Source of the DNA: Dinoroseobacter shibae DFL 12 = DSM 16493
GTDB taxonomy: Bacteria > Pseudomonadota > Alphaproteobacteria > Rhodobacterales > Rhodobacteraceae
DNA: 64,000 nt
Assembly: GCF_000018145.1 (NCBI RefSeq)
Contig: NC_009952.1
Coordinates: 3,534,001-3,598,000 of the forward strand
Reading direction: 5' to 3'
The notes below the pieces were generated by a model. The model was not told the origin of the DNA. It searched no databases and saw nothing but the letters and a program-made list of their open reading frames with translations. Both the position numbers and the translations under genes were made by a program. Positions 8,870 through 18,015 of the stretch are shown in pieces. Positions within the stretch are counted from its first letter, which is position 1. Each line of letters opens with the position of its first letter.

Positions 8870-9646
8870 ATGGCCTACAACACGCTGATCGTCGAAATTG
8901 AAGATCACGTCGCCTTGATCCGTCTGAACCGGCCGGATGCGCTGAATGCTTTGAATACCGAGCTTTTGGGAGAACTCGCCAAGGCGCTGCGGAGCGCGGA
9001 GGAAAATGAAAAAGTCCGCTGCATCATCCTGACAGGCTCGGAGAAGGCCTTTGCGGCGGGGGCGGATATCAAGGAGATGTCCGAGAAAACCTTTGTCGAG
9101 GTGTTCAGCAGCGATCTGTTCGGCCCGGAAGTGGAGCGCCTGCTCAACTGTCGCAAACCGATTATCGCAGCCGTTTCGGGATATGCGCTGGGCGGTGGCT
9201 GCGAGATCGCGATGATGTGCGACTTCATCATCGCATCCGAGACCGCTAAGTTTGGACAGCCGGAAATCAACCTTGGCGTGGTGGCCGGGATCGGCGGCAC
9301 TCAGCGGCTGACCCGCTTTGTCGGGAAATCCAAGGCGATGGACATGCACCTGACAGGGCGGTTCATGGACGCAGAGGAAGCGGAGCGATCCGGTCTCGTC
9401 AGCCGCGTGGTCCCAACCAAAAAGCTCATGGAAGAAGCCATGGGCGCCGCGCAGAAAATCGCGGAGAAATCCGTGCTCACCTCCATGGCCGTAAAGGAAG
9501 CCGTCAACCGATCCTATGAGACGACCCTGCGCGAAGGGCTTCTGTTCGAGCGCCGGCTCTTTCATGCGATGTTCGCCACGGAAGACCAAACCGAAGGGAT
9601 GGGCGCCTTCCTTGAGAAGCGCGAACCGCAGTTCCGCGACAAGTAA
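8870..9646 (+). CDS. Enoyl-CoA hydratase
   Basis: A 258-residue crotonase-family enzyme that hydrates trans-2-enoyl-CoA in beta-oxidation. The oxyanion-hole segments are visible (AFAAGADIKEM and GYALGGGCEIAMMCD), with the catalytic Glu region GQPEINLGVVAGIGGTQRL. Start at 8870 (MAYNTLIVEIED) with GGGAG 8 bases upstream; an upstream extension in the same frame is not convincing. The gene stands 64 bases after mutM, in the same orientation, and is followed by the rpsT promoter. Short-chain specificity is likely from close similarity to the family, but is not proven by the sequence. Confidence 0.93.
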   Translation: MAYNTLIVEIEDHVALIRLNRPDALNALNTELLGELAKALRSAEENEKVRCIILTGSEKAFAAGADIKEMSEKTFVEVFSSDLFGPEVERLLNCRKPIIAAVSGYALGGGCEIAMMCDFIIASETAKFGQPEINLGVVAGIGGTQRLTRFVGKSKAMDMHLTGRFMDAEEAERSGLVSRVVPTKKLMEEAMGAAQKIAEKSVLTSMAVKEAVNRSYETTLREGLLFERRLFHAMFATEDQTEGMGAFLEKREPQFRDK

Positions 9647-9667
9647 CCCTTAGGGGCGTTTCGCGTG

Positions 9668-9696
9668 TTGACTTGGGGCCGACTCGGGCCTAAAGA
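9668..9696 (+). promoter_or_regulatory. Candidate sigma-70 promoter of rpsT
   Basis: TTGACT (9668-9673) fits a -35 element in 5 of 6 positions, and TAAAGA (9691-9696), spaced 17 bases, is a weaker -10 match. It sits 43 bases before the rpsT start. A strong -35 with a loose -10 is usual in this group. No experimental evidence. Confidence 0.5.
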
Positions 9697-9738
9697 CGCG
9701 GTTCAGAATTCAATCATGTGATACAAGTTGGAGGCCTC

Positions 9739-10005
9739 ATGGCCAACTCGCCTCAGGCAAAAAAGCGAGCGCGCCAGAACGAGCGCCGCGCTGAAGTCAA
9801 CAAAGCGCGCCGGTCGCGCATCCGTACATTCCTGCGCAAGGTCGAGGAAGCGATCGCAAGTGGTGACTCTTCCGCTGCTGCAGACGCTCTCCGCAGTGCG
9901 CAGCCTGAGCTGATGCGCGGCGTGACCAAGGGTATTCTGCACAAGAATACTGCGTCCCGTAAGATGTCGCGTTTGTCCAAGCGCGTGAAGGCCCTGAGCG
10001 CCTGA
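9739..10005 (+). CDS. rpsT: 30S ribosomal protein S20
   Basis: An 88-residue, strongly basic protein that binds 16S rRNA. It begins [20 protein letters not shown] and ends [13 protein letters not shown], both typical of S20. The GGAGG ribosome binding site 4 bases before the ATG at 9739 fixes the start. A strong intrinsic terminator follows, so this is a single-gene unit between an enoyl-CoA hydratase and the rhodanese-dnaA genes. rpsT next to dnaA is common in alphaproteobacteria. Confidence 0.97.
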   Translation: MANSPQAKKRARQNERRAEVNKARRSRIRTFLRKVEEAIASGDSSAAADALRSAQPELMRGVTKGILHKNTASRKMSRLSKRVKALSA

Positions 10006-10025
10006 TCGCCGGACAAAAAAAGTTG

Positions 10026-10057
10026 AAACGCCTCCGCTTGCGGGGGCGTTTTTGTTT
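10026..10057 (+). terminator. Intrinsic terminator after rpsT
   Basis: The stem AAACGCCTCCG / CGGGGGCGTTT (with one G-T pair) has a 4-base loop and is followed by a T-run (TTTTTGTTT). It lies 21 bases after the rpsT stop. Confidence 0.88.
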
Positions 10058-10232
10058 AAAGATGGATTTGTCTTTCATTTTTGAGACTTACCGGCACGAC
10101 CAAGATGCAACCTTAGGTTGTGTAAAGATTCGATGAACGATATCGGCCGAGTCAACTACGAAGATATGTTGCGAGACCCGCTGCCCGCTTGATACCCATA
10201 TCCCAGTGATTCACACGGATGTGAGGAAAGGG

Positions 10233-10682
10233 ATGAGCGCGGGCGTCTCGGCCGGCGTCGGAGAGGTATTGCCTCGTGACGCTTGGGATATACTACAGCA
10301 CACGAAAGACGCGGTACTGGTCGATGTCAGATCATCGGCCGAATGGACTTTCGTGGGCAAGCCCGATCTCGACCAGTTGGGGAAAGGTGTCCTGTTCGTC
10401 GAATGGGCCAGCTTTCCCGGCATGACCCCAAATCCGAGTTTCACAGACGACCTGTCGAAGGCCTTGGAAGGTGCTGCTCCTTCCCATCTCTTCTTCATGT
10501 GCAGGTCAGGCGTCCGGTCGCTGAATGCGGCCCGGGCGATGTCGCAAGTCTTCACCGCGCGCGGTGAGCAGGTGGCTTGCATCAATGTGCAAGAGGGTTT
10601 CGAGGGAGACCTGGACGCACAAAAGCACCGGGGAGGCAAATCCGGTTGGAAGGCGCGTGGACTGCCGTGGAAGCAGTCATAA
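10233..10682 (+). CDS. Rhodanese-like domain protein
   Basis: A 149-residue single-domain rhodanese (sulfurtransferase fold). The active-site loop is FFMCRSGVRSLNAA with catalytic Cys at residue 90. An AVLVDVRSSAEWTFVG segment forms the conserved CH2A-like motif. It probably carries sulfur on the cysteine as persulfide; the partner is unknown. Start at ATG 10233 with GAGG about 6 bases before it; two in-frame GTG codons lie upstream (10206, 10221). The dnaA start follows 21 bases after the stop, so the two may be co-transcribed. Confidence 0.86.
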   Translation: MSAGVSAGVGEVLPRDAWDILQHTKDAVLVDVRSSAEWTFVGKPDLDQLGKGVLFVEWASFPGMTPNPSFTDDLSKALEGAAPSHLFFMCRSGVRSLNAARAMSQVFTARGEQVACINVQEGFEGDLDAQKHRGGKSGWKARGLPWKQS

Positions 10683-10703
10683 ACAACTGAAAAAGGGCAA
10701 AAA

Positions 10704-12086
10704 ATGACAGAAGACACTTGGGGGAGTGTTCAAAATGATCTGCTTAAAACCGTCGGGCAAAACAACTATCTTACTTGGATCGAGCCTCTGAAGTTTGCGG
10801 ATTGCAGAGGTGGCGTTGTACGATTTGAAGCACCCAGCAGCTTTGTTGGGAACTGGGTGGCGCGCAACTATCGTGAGGACATTTTGCATCATCTCGTCTC
10901 TGCGGGAGTCGAGGTGAAGCGGATCGAATTCGATGTGGCGAAGCTTGCACAGGCCGCACGTCAGGTGCGGCCCAAGGGCACCGAGCGCACCATGACCCCA
11001 TCGCCAGGGGACGTGGCCATGGACAAGCCCGTACCGTCGGCTTCACTACAGAGCGCGCCACTGGATCCGCGTTTGACCTTCAGCAACTTTGTGGTCGGAA
11101 AACCGAACGAGCTCGCGCACGCCTCGGCCCGTCGTGTTGCCGAGGGCGGGCCGGTCTCGTTCAACCCGCTGTTCCTCTATGGCGGGGTCGGTCTGGGCAA
11201 GACGCACCTGATGCATGCGATTGCCTGGGAAGCGCAAGCGCGCAACCCAGGGTTGAAAGTCCTGTATTTGTCGGCCGAGCAGTTCATGTACCGGTTCGTG
11301 CGTGCCCTGCGGGATCGTAACACCATGGAGTTCAAGGAACTGTTCCGGTCCGTGGACCTGTTGATGGTGGATGACGTGCAGTTCATCGCCGGTAAGGACA
11401 GCACTCAGGACGAGTTCTTCCACACGTTCAATGCTTTGGTCGACCAGAACAAGCAGATAATCATCTCGGCGGATCGCGCGCCGGGAGAGATCGATGGTCT
11501 CGAAGATCGGATCAAGTCGCGGCTGTCTTGTGGTCTGGTGGTCGACATCCATCCAACAGACTACGAATTGCGACTGGGCGTTCTCCAGCAACGTCTGCAG
11601 GACCAGATTGCGGCTGGCGAGACCATCGCGGTGGAGGATGGCGTTCTGGAATGCCTCGCCCAGCGCATTTCAACGAACGTCCGCGTACTCGAGGGTGCGC
11701 TCAACAGGTTGATCGCGTTTTCGGACCTTGTTGGCCGCCGGATCACGCTCGACCTTGCGCATGAAGCCCTGTCGGACCTGATCAGAGCCCACGACAAGAA
11801 GGTAACGGTGGACGAGATCATGCAGGCGGTAGCGAAGTACTACAATCTGCGCATGACCGATCTTCTGGGCCCCCGCCGGACCCGTACGATTGCCCGCCCG
11901 CGGCAACTAGCGATGTATCTGGCCAAGACGCTGACAACCCGGTCCCTGCCCGAGATCGGGCGACGGTTCGGGGGGCGCGACCACACCACGGTCATTCATG
12001 CGGTCAAGCGCATCGAAGCCCTGTGCGACAGTGACCCCCAGATTTCCGAAGATGTCCGGTCGCTTTTGCGCACGTTGGAAAACTGA
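10704..12086 (+). CDS. dnaA: Chromosomal replication initiator DnaA
   Basis: A 460-residue AAA+ ATPase that binds DnaA boxes at the origin and melts the duplex. Domain I is N-terminal (about 1-85), followed by a short linker, the AAA+ core with Walker A GGVGLGKTHLMHA (from residue 160) and Walker B LLMVDDVQFIAG (about 219-230), and the C-terminal DNA-binding domain with the signature GGRDHTTVIHAVKRIE from about residue 423. AAGG precedes the ATG. dnaN and recF follow on the same strand. A perfect hairpin separates dnaA from dnaN. Confidence 0.97.
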   Translation: MTEDTWGSVQNDLLKTVGQNNYLTWIEPLKFADCRGGVVRFEAPSSFVGNWVARNYREDILHHLVSAGVEVKRIEFDVAKLAQAARQVRPKGTERTMTPSPGDVAMDKPVPSASLQSAPLDPRLTFSNFVVGKPNELAHASARRVAEGGPVSFNPLFLYGGVGLGKTHLMHAIAWEAQARNPGLKVLYLSAEQFMYRFVRALRDRNTMEFKELFRSVDLLMVDDVQFIAGKDSTQDEFFHTFNALVDQNKQIIISADRAPGEIDGLEDRIKSRLSCGLVVDIHPTDYELRLGVLQQRLQDQIAAGETIAVEDGVLECLAQRISTNVRVLEGALNRLIAFSDLVGRRITLDLAHEALSDLIRAHDKKVTVDEIMQAVAKYYNLRMTDLLGPRRTRTIARPRQLAMYLAKTLTTRSLPEIGRRFGGRDHTTVIHAVKRIEALCDSDPQISEDVRSLLRTLEN

Positions 12087-12099
12087 ACCAGGACCTTTC

Positions 12100-12125
12100 A
12101 AGGCCCGCAGTGACCTGCGGGCCTT
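12100..12125. terminator. Perfect 11-bp hairpin between dnaA and dnaN
   Basis: The arms AAGGCCCGCAG and CTGCGGGCCTT are fully complementary with a 4-base loop (TGAC). No T-run follows (GACGCT), so it may be a weak, factor-assisted or attenuating terminator, or an mRNA 3' end stabiliser. It begins 14 bases after the dnaA stop. Confidence 0.6.
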
Positions 12126-12222
12126 GACGCTCCCTGCGAACCATTGGAAATTCCGAGATAATGCTTGAGCAGCAGGCAAGAATGCTTACGCTCGGGCGCT
12201 CCGGGGGGCATAGGACATCGCC

Positions 12223-13341
12223 ATGAAAATTAGTATCGAACGGGCCACGCTGCTGCGGGCTGTAAGTCAGGCACAGTCGGTCGTGGAGCGGCGGAACACG
12301 ATCCCCATCCTGGCCAATGTTCTGATCGAGGCCGAGGGCGATTCCGTGAGCTTTCGCGCGACGGACCTCGACATCGAAGTCGTGGACCGCGTCACGGCAC
12401 AGGTGGAGCGCGCCGGCGCGACCACCGTCCCCGCGGTAACCCTGCACGAAATCGTACGCAAGCTGCCCGATGGCGCCTTGGTCGCCCTGACCCATGATAC
12501 GGCCAAAGGGAGGCTGGAAGTGTCAGCGGGGCGGTCGAACTTCTCGCTGGCGACTTTGCCGCGCGAAGACTTTCCCGTGATGACCACGACGGAATATACC
12601 TGCAACTTCGCGGCCCCTGCCCCCGTCCTGCGTCGCTTGTTCGACAAGTCGAAATTCGCGATCTCCACCGAAGAGACACGGTATTACCTTAACGGTGTAT
12701 ACATGCATGTCGCGGACGGCGAAAACGGACGCAGCCTGCGTTGTGTGGCAACCGATGGCCACCGGCTGGCGCGGATCGATGCGGATCTGCCCGACGCTGC
12801 CGAGGGGATGCCGGGTGTCATCGTACCCCGAAAGACCGTGGGCGAGTTGCGCAAGCTTCTCGAGGATGACGAAGCCCAGATCGCGGTCTCGGTTTCGGAG
12901 ACGAAGATCCGCTTTGCCACCCCTGAGATCACCCTGACGTCCAAGGTGATTGACGGCACGTTCCCGGATTACACGCGTGTGATCCCTGTGTCGAACTCCC
13001 GCAAGCTCGAAGTTGATGCGTCCGAATTCGCCAAGGCCGTTGACCGGGTGGCGACCGTAAGTTCGGAAAGGTCACGCGCCGTGAAGCTCGCCCTAGACGA
13101 GGATCGTCTGATCCTTTCGGTCAATGCGCCCGACAGCGGCGCCGCGGAAGAAGAACTCGCAGTCGCTTACGGAGATGAACGCTTGGAGATCGGCTTCAAC
13201 GCCAAGTATCTGCTCGAGATTGCAAGCCAGGTCGACCGCGAAAACGCGGTCTTCCTGTTCAACTCGGCTGCCGACCCGACCATGATGCGCGAAGGCAGCG
13301 ATTCCTCGGCCATCTACGTGGTCATGCCGATGCGGGTGTGA
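12223..13341 (+). CDS. dnaN: DNA polymerase III beta subunit (sliding clamp)
   Basis: A 372-residue protein with the three-repeat clamp fold. It starts MKISIERATLLRAVSQAQSV and ends with the canonical DPTMMREGSDSSAIYVVMPM stretch. It forms the ring that tethers polymerase III to DNA. AGGA stands 7 bases before the ATG. It follows dnaA and precedes recF with a 6-base gap, the classic order. Confidence 0.97.
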   Translation: MKISIERATLLRAVSQAQSVVERRNTIPILANVLIEAEGDSVSFRATDLDIEVVDRVTAQVERAGATTVPAVTLHEIVRKLPDGALVALTHDTAKGRLEVSAGRSNFSLATLPREDFPVMTTTEYTCNFAAPAPVLRRLFDKSKFAISTEETRYYLNGVYMHVADGENGRSLRCVATDGHRLARIDADLPDAAEGMPGVIVPRKTVGELRKLLEDDEAQIAVSVSETKIRFATPEITLTSKVIDGTFPDYTRVIPVSNSRKLEVDASEFAKAVDRVATVSSERSRAVKLALDEDRLILSVNAPDSGAAEEELAVAYGDERLEIGFNAKYLLEIASQVDRENAVFLFNSAADPTMMREGSDSSAIYVVMPMRV

Positions 13342-13347
13342 TCCGGG

Positions 13348-14433
13348 GTGACCGGGGTCGCTGTCACATCCCTGTCCCTATCGCATTTTCGATCCCATAC
13401 ACATCTGACCTTGTCTCTGGATGAGAGGCCGGTTGTACTGCATGGTCCGAACGGGATCGGTAAGACAAACGTCCTGGAGGCACTGAGCTTTTTGTCCCCT
13501 GGGCGCGGCCTGCGGCGAGCGAAGACAGAGGCAGTTGGCCAGTCGGAGGCCGGTCTCGGATGGCGGGTCTCGGCTCTTGTGAAATCCGGCGGTCGCGAAA
13601 GGGAGGTTATGACTCGCAGCGATGCGGGCGCCTCCAGAACGGTTCAGTTGGATGGCAAACCGGTTCCTCAAATGGCGCTCGCGGAACTCGTTCCAATGGT
13701 CTGGTTGGTACCTGCCATGGACAGGTTGTGGATCGAAGCTGCCGAAGGCCGTCGGAAATTTCTCGACCGCATGACCCTGAATTTCGTGACAACTCATGGG
13801 CGCGATGTTCTGGCATATGAAAGGGCCATGCGGGACAGGAACCGGCTCTTGAAGGATGGAGTGCGAGATCCTCACTGGTACCATGCGCTCGAGGCGCAGA
13901 TGGCCGAAGCGGGCGCGCGCATTACGCAGAACCGGCAAAGATGTCTTTCCGAAATCGAAGCGGCCCAGGCCGACGCAACGACCGCGTTCCCATTCGCAGG
14001 GTTGCAAATCGAGGCGCATGACGGGCGCGCACCGCTCAGAACCAAAGGCGAGATCGAAAATACGCTTCGATGTAACCGGTACATGGACCAGACGGCCGGG
14101 CGTACCCTGGACGGTCCCCATCGCGACGATCTTGCCGCGGTCTATGTTTCCAAGGGTACGCCTGCGCGGGACTGCTCGACGGGAGAGCAGAAAGCCCTTC
14201 TGATTTCGCTTATCCTGTCCATGTCGCGGGCCGTAAAAAGCCTTGTTGGGCAAGCGCCCCTCGTTTTACTGGACGAGGTCGCCGCGCACCTGGATCAGGA
14301 GCGTCAGCGTGCGCTTTATGATGAGATCTGCGCTCTAGGCGCGCAAGCCTGGATGACCGGGACGGGCGCGGAGCTGTTTCAGCCCCTGGGAGAGCGGGCG
14401 CAGTTCATCGCTCTGCCACTCGACGGGACTTAG
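13348..14433 (+). CDS. recF: DNA replication/repair protein RecF
   Basis: A 361-residue SMC-like ATPase that promotes RecA loading on gapped DNA. Walker A is GPNGIGKTNVLEAL (about 33-46), the signature region CSTGEQKALLISLIL carries the ABC-type motif, and Walker B is LVLLDEVAAHLD. The GTG at 13348 fits the length and lies 6 bases after dnaN. Its stop overlaps the convergent flgI stop by 4 bases, so it leaves no room for a terminator between them. Confidence 0.95.
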   Translation: MTGVAVTSLSLSHFRSHTHLTLSLDERPVVLHGPNGIGKTNVLEALSFLSPGRGLRRAKTEAVGQSEAGLGWRVSALVKSGGREREVMTRSDAGASRTVQLDGKPVPQMALAELVPMVWLVPAMDRLWIEAAEGRRKFLDRMTLNFVTTHGRDVLAYERAMRDRNRLLKDGVRDPHWYHALEAQMAEAGARITQNRQRCLSEIEAAQADATTAFPFAGLQIEAHDGRAPLRTKGEIENTLRCNRYMDQTAGRTLDGPHRDDLAAVYVSKGTPARDCSTGEQKALLISLILSMSRAVKSLVGQAPLVLLDEVAAHLDQERQRALYDEICALGAQAWMTGTGAELFQPLGERAQFIALPLDGT

Positions 14434-15533
14434 CGGACCACAAACTCCGCGTGCAGCGCACCGGCGGCCTTTATACTCTTGAGGATGTCAATCATATCCC
14501 GCGGCGAGACGCCCAAGGCGTTCAACCCCGAAATCACTTCGGACAGGTTTGTGCCTTCCTTTACCTCCGCGAGCCCGATCCCCGGTTCTTCTTCCATCGT
14601 CACAACTTGCCGGGGGACCACAATCGTGTCCCCCCTTGAGAATGGGTTGGGTACCGCAATGACAGGCTGATCCTCGATCCGCAGCGTAAGATTTCCTTGG
14701 GATACCGCGACACGCGAGACCCGCACATTTTCTCCCATCACGATGGTGCCCGAACGCTGGTCGACAACGACCCGCGCGCGCAGTTCAGGCTCTATCAGCA
14801 GGTTCTCGATCCGCCCAATGGCGTGGGCTGCCGAGCGCAACCGCGTCCTGGAGATGTCGATTTCCACCGTTCCGGAATCCAGCATCAAGGCCACCTGCCT
14901 GTCGAAGAATTCGTTGATCGCACTTTCGATACGTCCGGCTGTCGTGAAATCAGGGGCCCGCAAAGCAAGCCGCAGTGAGGTCAGATCACCAAAGACAAAG
15001 TCCACTTCCTGCTCTACACGCGCGCCTGCGGGGATCACCCCGGCGGTCGGAACGCCGGTCACGATTTCCTCGTTGCCACCGGCAACCGCCTCGCCACCCG
15101 CGATGATGGTCCCTTGGGCCACTGCATAAATCTCACCATCTGCCGCGTTCATGGGGGTCATGATCAATGTCCCCCCAAGCAAGCTCTTGGCGTCACCGAT
15201 CGCGGACACGGTGACGTCGATCTGGCTGCCGACACGCGCGAAGGGCGGGAGTTCAGCGGTCACGATAACCGCGGCGACATTCTTGGGACGAAACTGCTCA
15301 CCCGACACGTTGACACCAAGCCGTTCGAGGATATTTCCGAGGATTTCTTCGGTGAAGGGCGCGTTGCGGATCCCGTCGCCGGTGCCGTTGAGACCCACCA
15401 CGAGCCCGTAGCCCACCAGGTCGTTCCCGCGAACGCCATCGAACTCCACCAGATCCTTGAGCCGGATCGGGGTCGCCATCGCAGTAGCGGCCAGGTTCAG
15501 GCTCATGAAGATTGCGAGGAAAAGCCGGGTCAT
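14430..15533 (-). CDS. flgI: Flagellar basal-body P-ring protein FlgI
   Basis: A 367-residue secreted protein that builds the periplasmic P-ring around the rod. It has a cleavable signal peptide (LFLAIFMSLNLAATAMATP). Family features include IRLKDLVEFDGVRGNDLVGY and GLVVGLNGTGDG near the start, and the ending SIKAAGALHAEFVV. It is the last gene in the minus-strand run motB-flgE-flgK-flgL-flgI; its start overlaps the flgL stop by 4 bases. Confidence 0.96.
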   Translation of the reverse strand: MTRLFLAIFMSLNLAATAMATPIRLKDLVEFDGVRGNDLVGYGLVVGLNGTGDGIRNAPFTEEILGNILERLGVNVSGEQFRPKNVAAVIVTAELPPFARVGSQIDVTVSAIGDAKSLLGGTLIMTPMNAADGEIYAVAQGTIIAGGEAVAGGNEEIVTGVPTAGVIPAGARVEQEVDFVFGDLTSLRLALRAPDFTTAGRIESAINEFFDRQVALMLDSGTVEIDISRTRLRSAAHAIGRIENLLIEPELRARVVVDQRSGTIVMGENVRVSRVAVSQGNLTLRIEDQPVIAVPNPFSRGDTIVVPRQVVTMEEEPGIGLAEVKEGTNLSEVISGLNALGVSPRDMIDILKSIKAAGALHAEFVVR

Positions 15534-16540
15534 CTGAGATACTCCGTCATGCTCAGGCCGCTCAGACGTGAGGTGACCGCGTAAAGCGTTTCAAGTTGCA
15601 GTGAGATTGCCTCGAGTTGCGTGGCGACCTCGTACGGATCAGCTGAATAGAGTTCGTTCAGAGCCATCTGATGCGCATTGAGGGACGCATCGATCCGTTC
15701 TCGCGCATCCTCCAGAAAGGATTGTTGCGTACCGACTTCAGCTTGCAGAACTGAGAAGCTGGCCTCCGCATTCAACATTGACTGCCCTGCGATCTCGAGC
15801 ATCTCCGCCTGCGCTGTCGGATCGCCATCGAAACTGCCGCGCGCCACGAGGGCGGCGGTTGCAAAGGACGCGAGCACATCTCGCACCGCCTGATCCCCGG
15901 CCGTGATGGAATAGCTAACGGTTTCCCCCGGGCCCACCGGTATCGTGAGGCCAGCGGTCGGAGAACCCTGATAGGCGACCGTTTCGAATCCTCCGCCCGC
16001 ATCGTTGAACCAGCTGTCTATGAGGGTTGCCGTGTCCTGAGGCGTGGCTGCACCCATCACGACCGTGCTGAGTTCATCGAGAAGCGCTTCTGCGGAGAGC
16101 AGAGGCGGGTTGTCCGTTGCCACGCCGCCGAAAATTGCGCGACCAGCAACCGAGAGGTTCAACGAAGAGATCACAGTTGCCAGTTTCTGTTCGGCGTCTT
16201 GCCCGGCTGCCTTGAGCATCGCCGAATCCGATACTTCGCTGGTCAGGAGGAAATCCGGGCCTGCATCGACCACTTGATCGTAGATATTGGTCAGGGCCAC
16301 CTGCGCTGCATCCAGAAGCAAGCTGCCTTCGCGAACAGCAACATCATAAGAAGACAGGGCGCGCATCTCACCCTCAAGGGCCGCCACCGCGCTAAATTCG
16401 CCGCGCATCTGCTTTGCCACATCCTCCTTGCGACCGGTGGACAGTTCAGTGGTGAGCGTGTTCAGGTTCGATTTGAGGCGGGTCATCTGCATGCGCGTCG
16501 CCATGCTTTGCGCCAGATCACCGATGGAAGTGCTGGTCAT
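15530..16540 (-). CDS. flgL: Flagellar hook-filament junction protein FlgL
   Basis: A 336-residue flagellin-like protein that links hook to filament. The N-terminal coiled region (RMQMTRLKSNLNTLTTELSTG) and C-terminal helix (LNELYSADPYEVATQLEAIS) fit FlgL/flagellin D0-D1. The distinction from flagellin rests on the position directly after flgK and before flgI. Only 2 bases separate it from flgK, so the two are co-translated. Confidence 0.87.
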   Translation of the reverse strand: MTSTSIGDLAQSMATRMQMTRLKSNLNTLTTELSTGRKEDVAKQMRGEFSAVAALEGEMRALSSYDVAVREGSLLLDAAQVALTNIYDQVVDAGPDFLLTSEVSDSAMLKAAGQDAEQKLATVISSLNLSVAGRAIFGGVATDNPPLLSAEALLDELSTVVMGAATPQDTATLIDSWFNDAGGGFETVAYQGSPTAGLTIPVGPGETVSYSITAGDQAVRDVLASFATAALVARGSFDGDPTAQAEMLEIAGQSMLNAEASFSVLQAEVGTQQSFLEDARERIDASLNAHQMALNELYSADPYEVATQLEAISLQLETLYAVTSRLSGLSMTEYLR

Positions 16541-16542
16541 GG

Positions 16543-18000
16543 TCAGATCCTCAGCAACAGGTCGAGCATTTCGTCGACCGTTTGAATAACCCGCGCGTTA
16601 GCCGCATAGGCTGTTTCGATCATTAGAAGCTTTTGCAACTCGGCATCCGTGTCGACGCCGCCTTCTAGCTCTAGCGACCTGAGCGTTTCCCATTTCGCCG
16701 CAGTATAGGAAACCTCGTTCTCCGAGGCCTGTCGCGCGGCACCAATCGTGGAGAGCAAGTCACTTGCGAGAGCAGCCGCGGTGCGCGGAATTGAAGAAAA
16801 AGATCCGGATGCGACGACCTTTGGCTCAGACAAGGCATCCGAAAGCGCGAGTATGATCCCACCCGCGCCTGGGTCCCCTGGTGACGTTGCCCCGAGACCG
16901 GTGCGAACGCGCCAGACTTCGCCGCCCTTTGCGGGGTCGACCCGCGCATTCAACTCGATGCGGCCGGCAAGACCAACCTCGTTGGCCGGATCGACAAGGG
17001 CTCCGGCATCCGTGAACAATCCGGGTTCTCCTGCACTCAGTGTTGGATCAATCGCGGAATTCTGGAACCGTTCGATAAGATCTCGCGCTACCGCGTCGAC
17101 ATCCCCTTGGGCGCTGACAGCCAGTTCGTCACGGATCTCGAACAGGGCATCCAGAGATCCCCCCTTAAGCGGATTGTTGGGCGACGTTGAGTCCACGGGC
17201 GATCCGTTGATTTCGACCTGGTAAAGGCCGCCTGATGCGACCGTCATGTCAGGCGTAATCAGTCCGACATCCCGAAAGGAGATCTCAGCTGCCGTACCGT
17301 CCAGAAGTACCCCACCACTCTCGGTGATCAGAGCGACTTGTCCGAAGTCACGGTCCACAACGGAGACCGGCACAATGGTGGCGATCTGATCTATGAGAAC
17401 CTGCCTTTGATCCATCAGGCCGAGGGGATCGTTCCCGGCAGCGATCTGCAACCGGATATCTCCATTCAGATCTTGGATTTGCGCGAGCGATGTATTCAAA
17501 TTATCGACTTGGCGCGCGATCTCCTTTTCCGCTTCGAGCCGCTCCGACTGTATGTCAGCGCTCAGATCATTGAGGGTTCCGGCGAGGCTTTCAGCTGCTC
17601 TCACCACATTTGCGAGCCGAGCATCGGAGTCCGGGCGACTACCCGCCTCAACCAGGGCGGCTTCGAACTGGGAAAACTCCGAGCTCAAGGAGCCCTCATC
17701 CCCAGGCAGGCCGATTGCGCCTTCGACACTGCCATAGAAGCTGGCTAGGGTCGCTGCTTGGGCATAGGCTGCGTCTGCCGCGCGTCGATCCGCCAGAACG
17801 CCTTCATTGACATTGCGGGACACGCTGACGACCTGAACACCCGAGCCTTGGCCATTCAGGGAGACTGACGTGGTCTGGACTTGTCGAACCCCATAACCCT
17901 CTGTCGTCGCATTCGCGATGTTCGAAGAGACGACAGAGGCCGCCTTGCTCGCGGCCGTAAGACCGGACAGGGCGTTTCCGAGGGTTGAAGTGACAGACAT
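16543..18000 (-). CDS. flgK: Flagellar hook-associated protein FlgK
   Basis: A 485-residue junction protein between hook and filament. The N-terminus has the axial-protein motif (ALSGLTAASKAASVVSSNIA, then TTEGYGVRQVQ), and the C-terminus the paired helix (LLMIETAYAANARVIQTVDE). The middle has the variable region. It is read with flgE upstream (15 bases apart) and flgL downstream. A FlgN-like chaperone is encoded at 911-1264. Confidence 0.93.
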   Translation of the reverse strand: MSVTSTLGNALSGLTAASKAASVVSSNIANATTEGYGVRQVQTTSVSLNGQGSGVQVVSVSRNVNEGVLADRRAADAAYAQAATLASFYGSVEGAIGLPGDEGSLSSEFSQFEAALVEAGSRPDSDARLANVVRAAESLAGTLNDLSADIQSERLEAEKEIARQVDNLNTSLAQIQDLNGDIRLQIAAGNDPLGLMDQRQVLIDQIATIVPVSVVDRDFGQVALITESGGVLLDGTAAEISFRDVGLITPDMTVASGGLYQVEINGSPVDSTSPNNPLKGGSLDALFEIRDELAVSAQGDVDAVARDLIERFQNSAIDPTLSAGEPGLFTDAGALVDPANEVGLAGRIELNARVDPAKGGEVWRVRTGLGATSPGDPGAGGIILALSDALSEPKVVASGSFSSIPRTAAALASDLLSTIGAARQASENEVSYTAAKWETLRSLELEGGVDTDAELQKLLMIETAYAANARVIQTVDEMLDLLLRI

Positions 18001-18015
18001 GATCCAATCCTAGGA

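Noticed and set aside
10006-10232. Possible origin of replication between rpsT and dnaA
   Set aside because: I found no cluster of DnaA boxes (TTATCCACA-like) and no AT-rich unwinding region. The stretch mostly holds the rpsT terminator and a plain upstream region.
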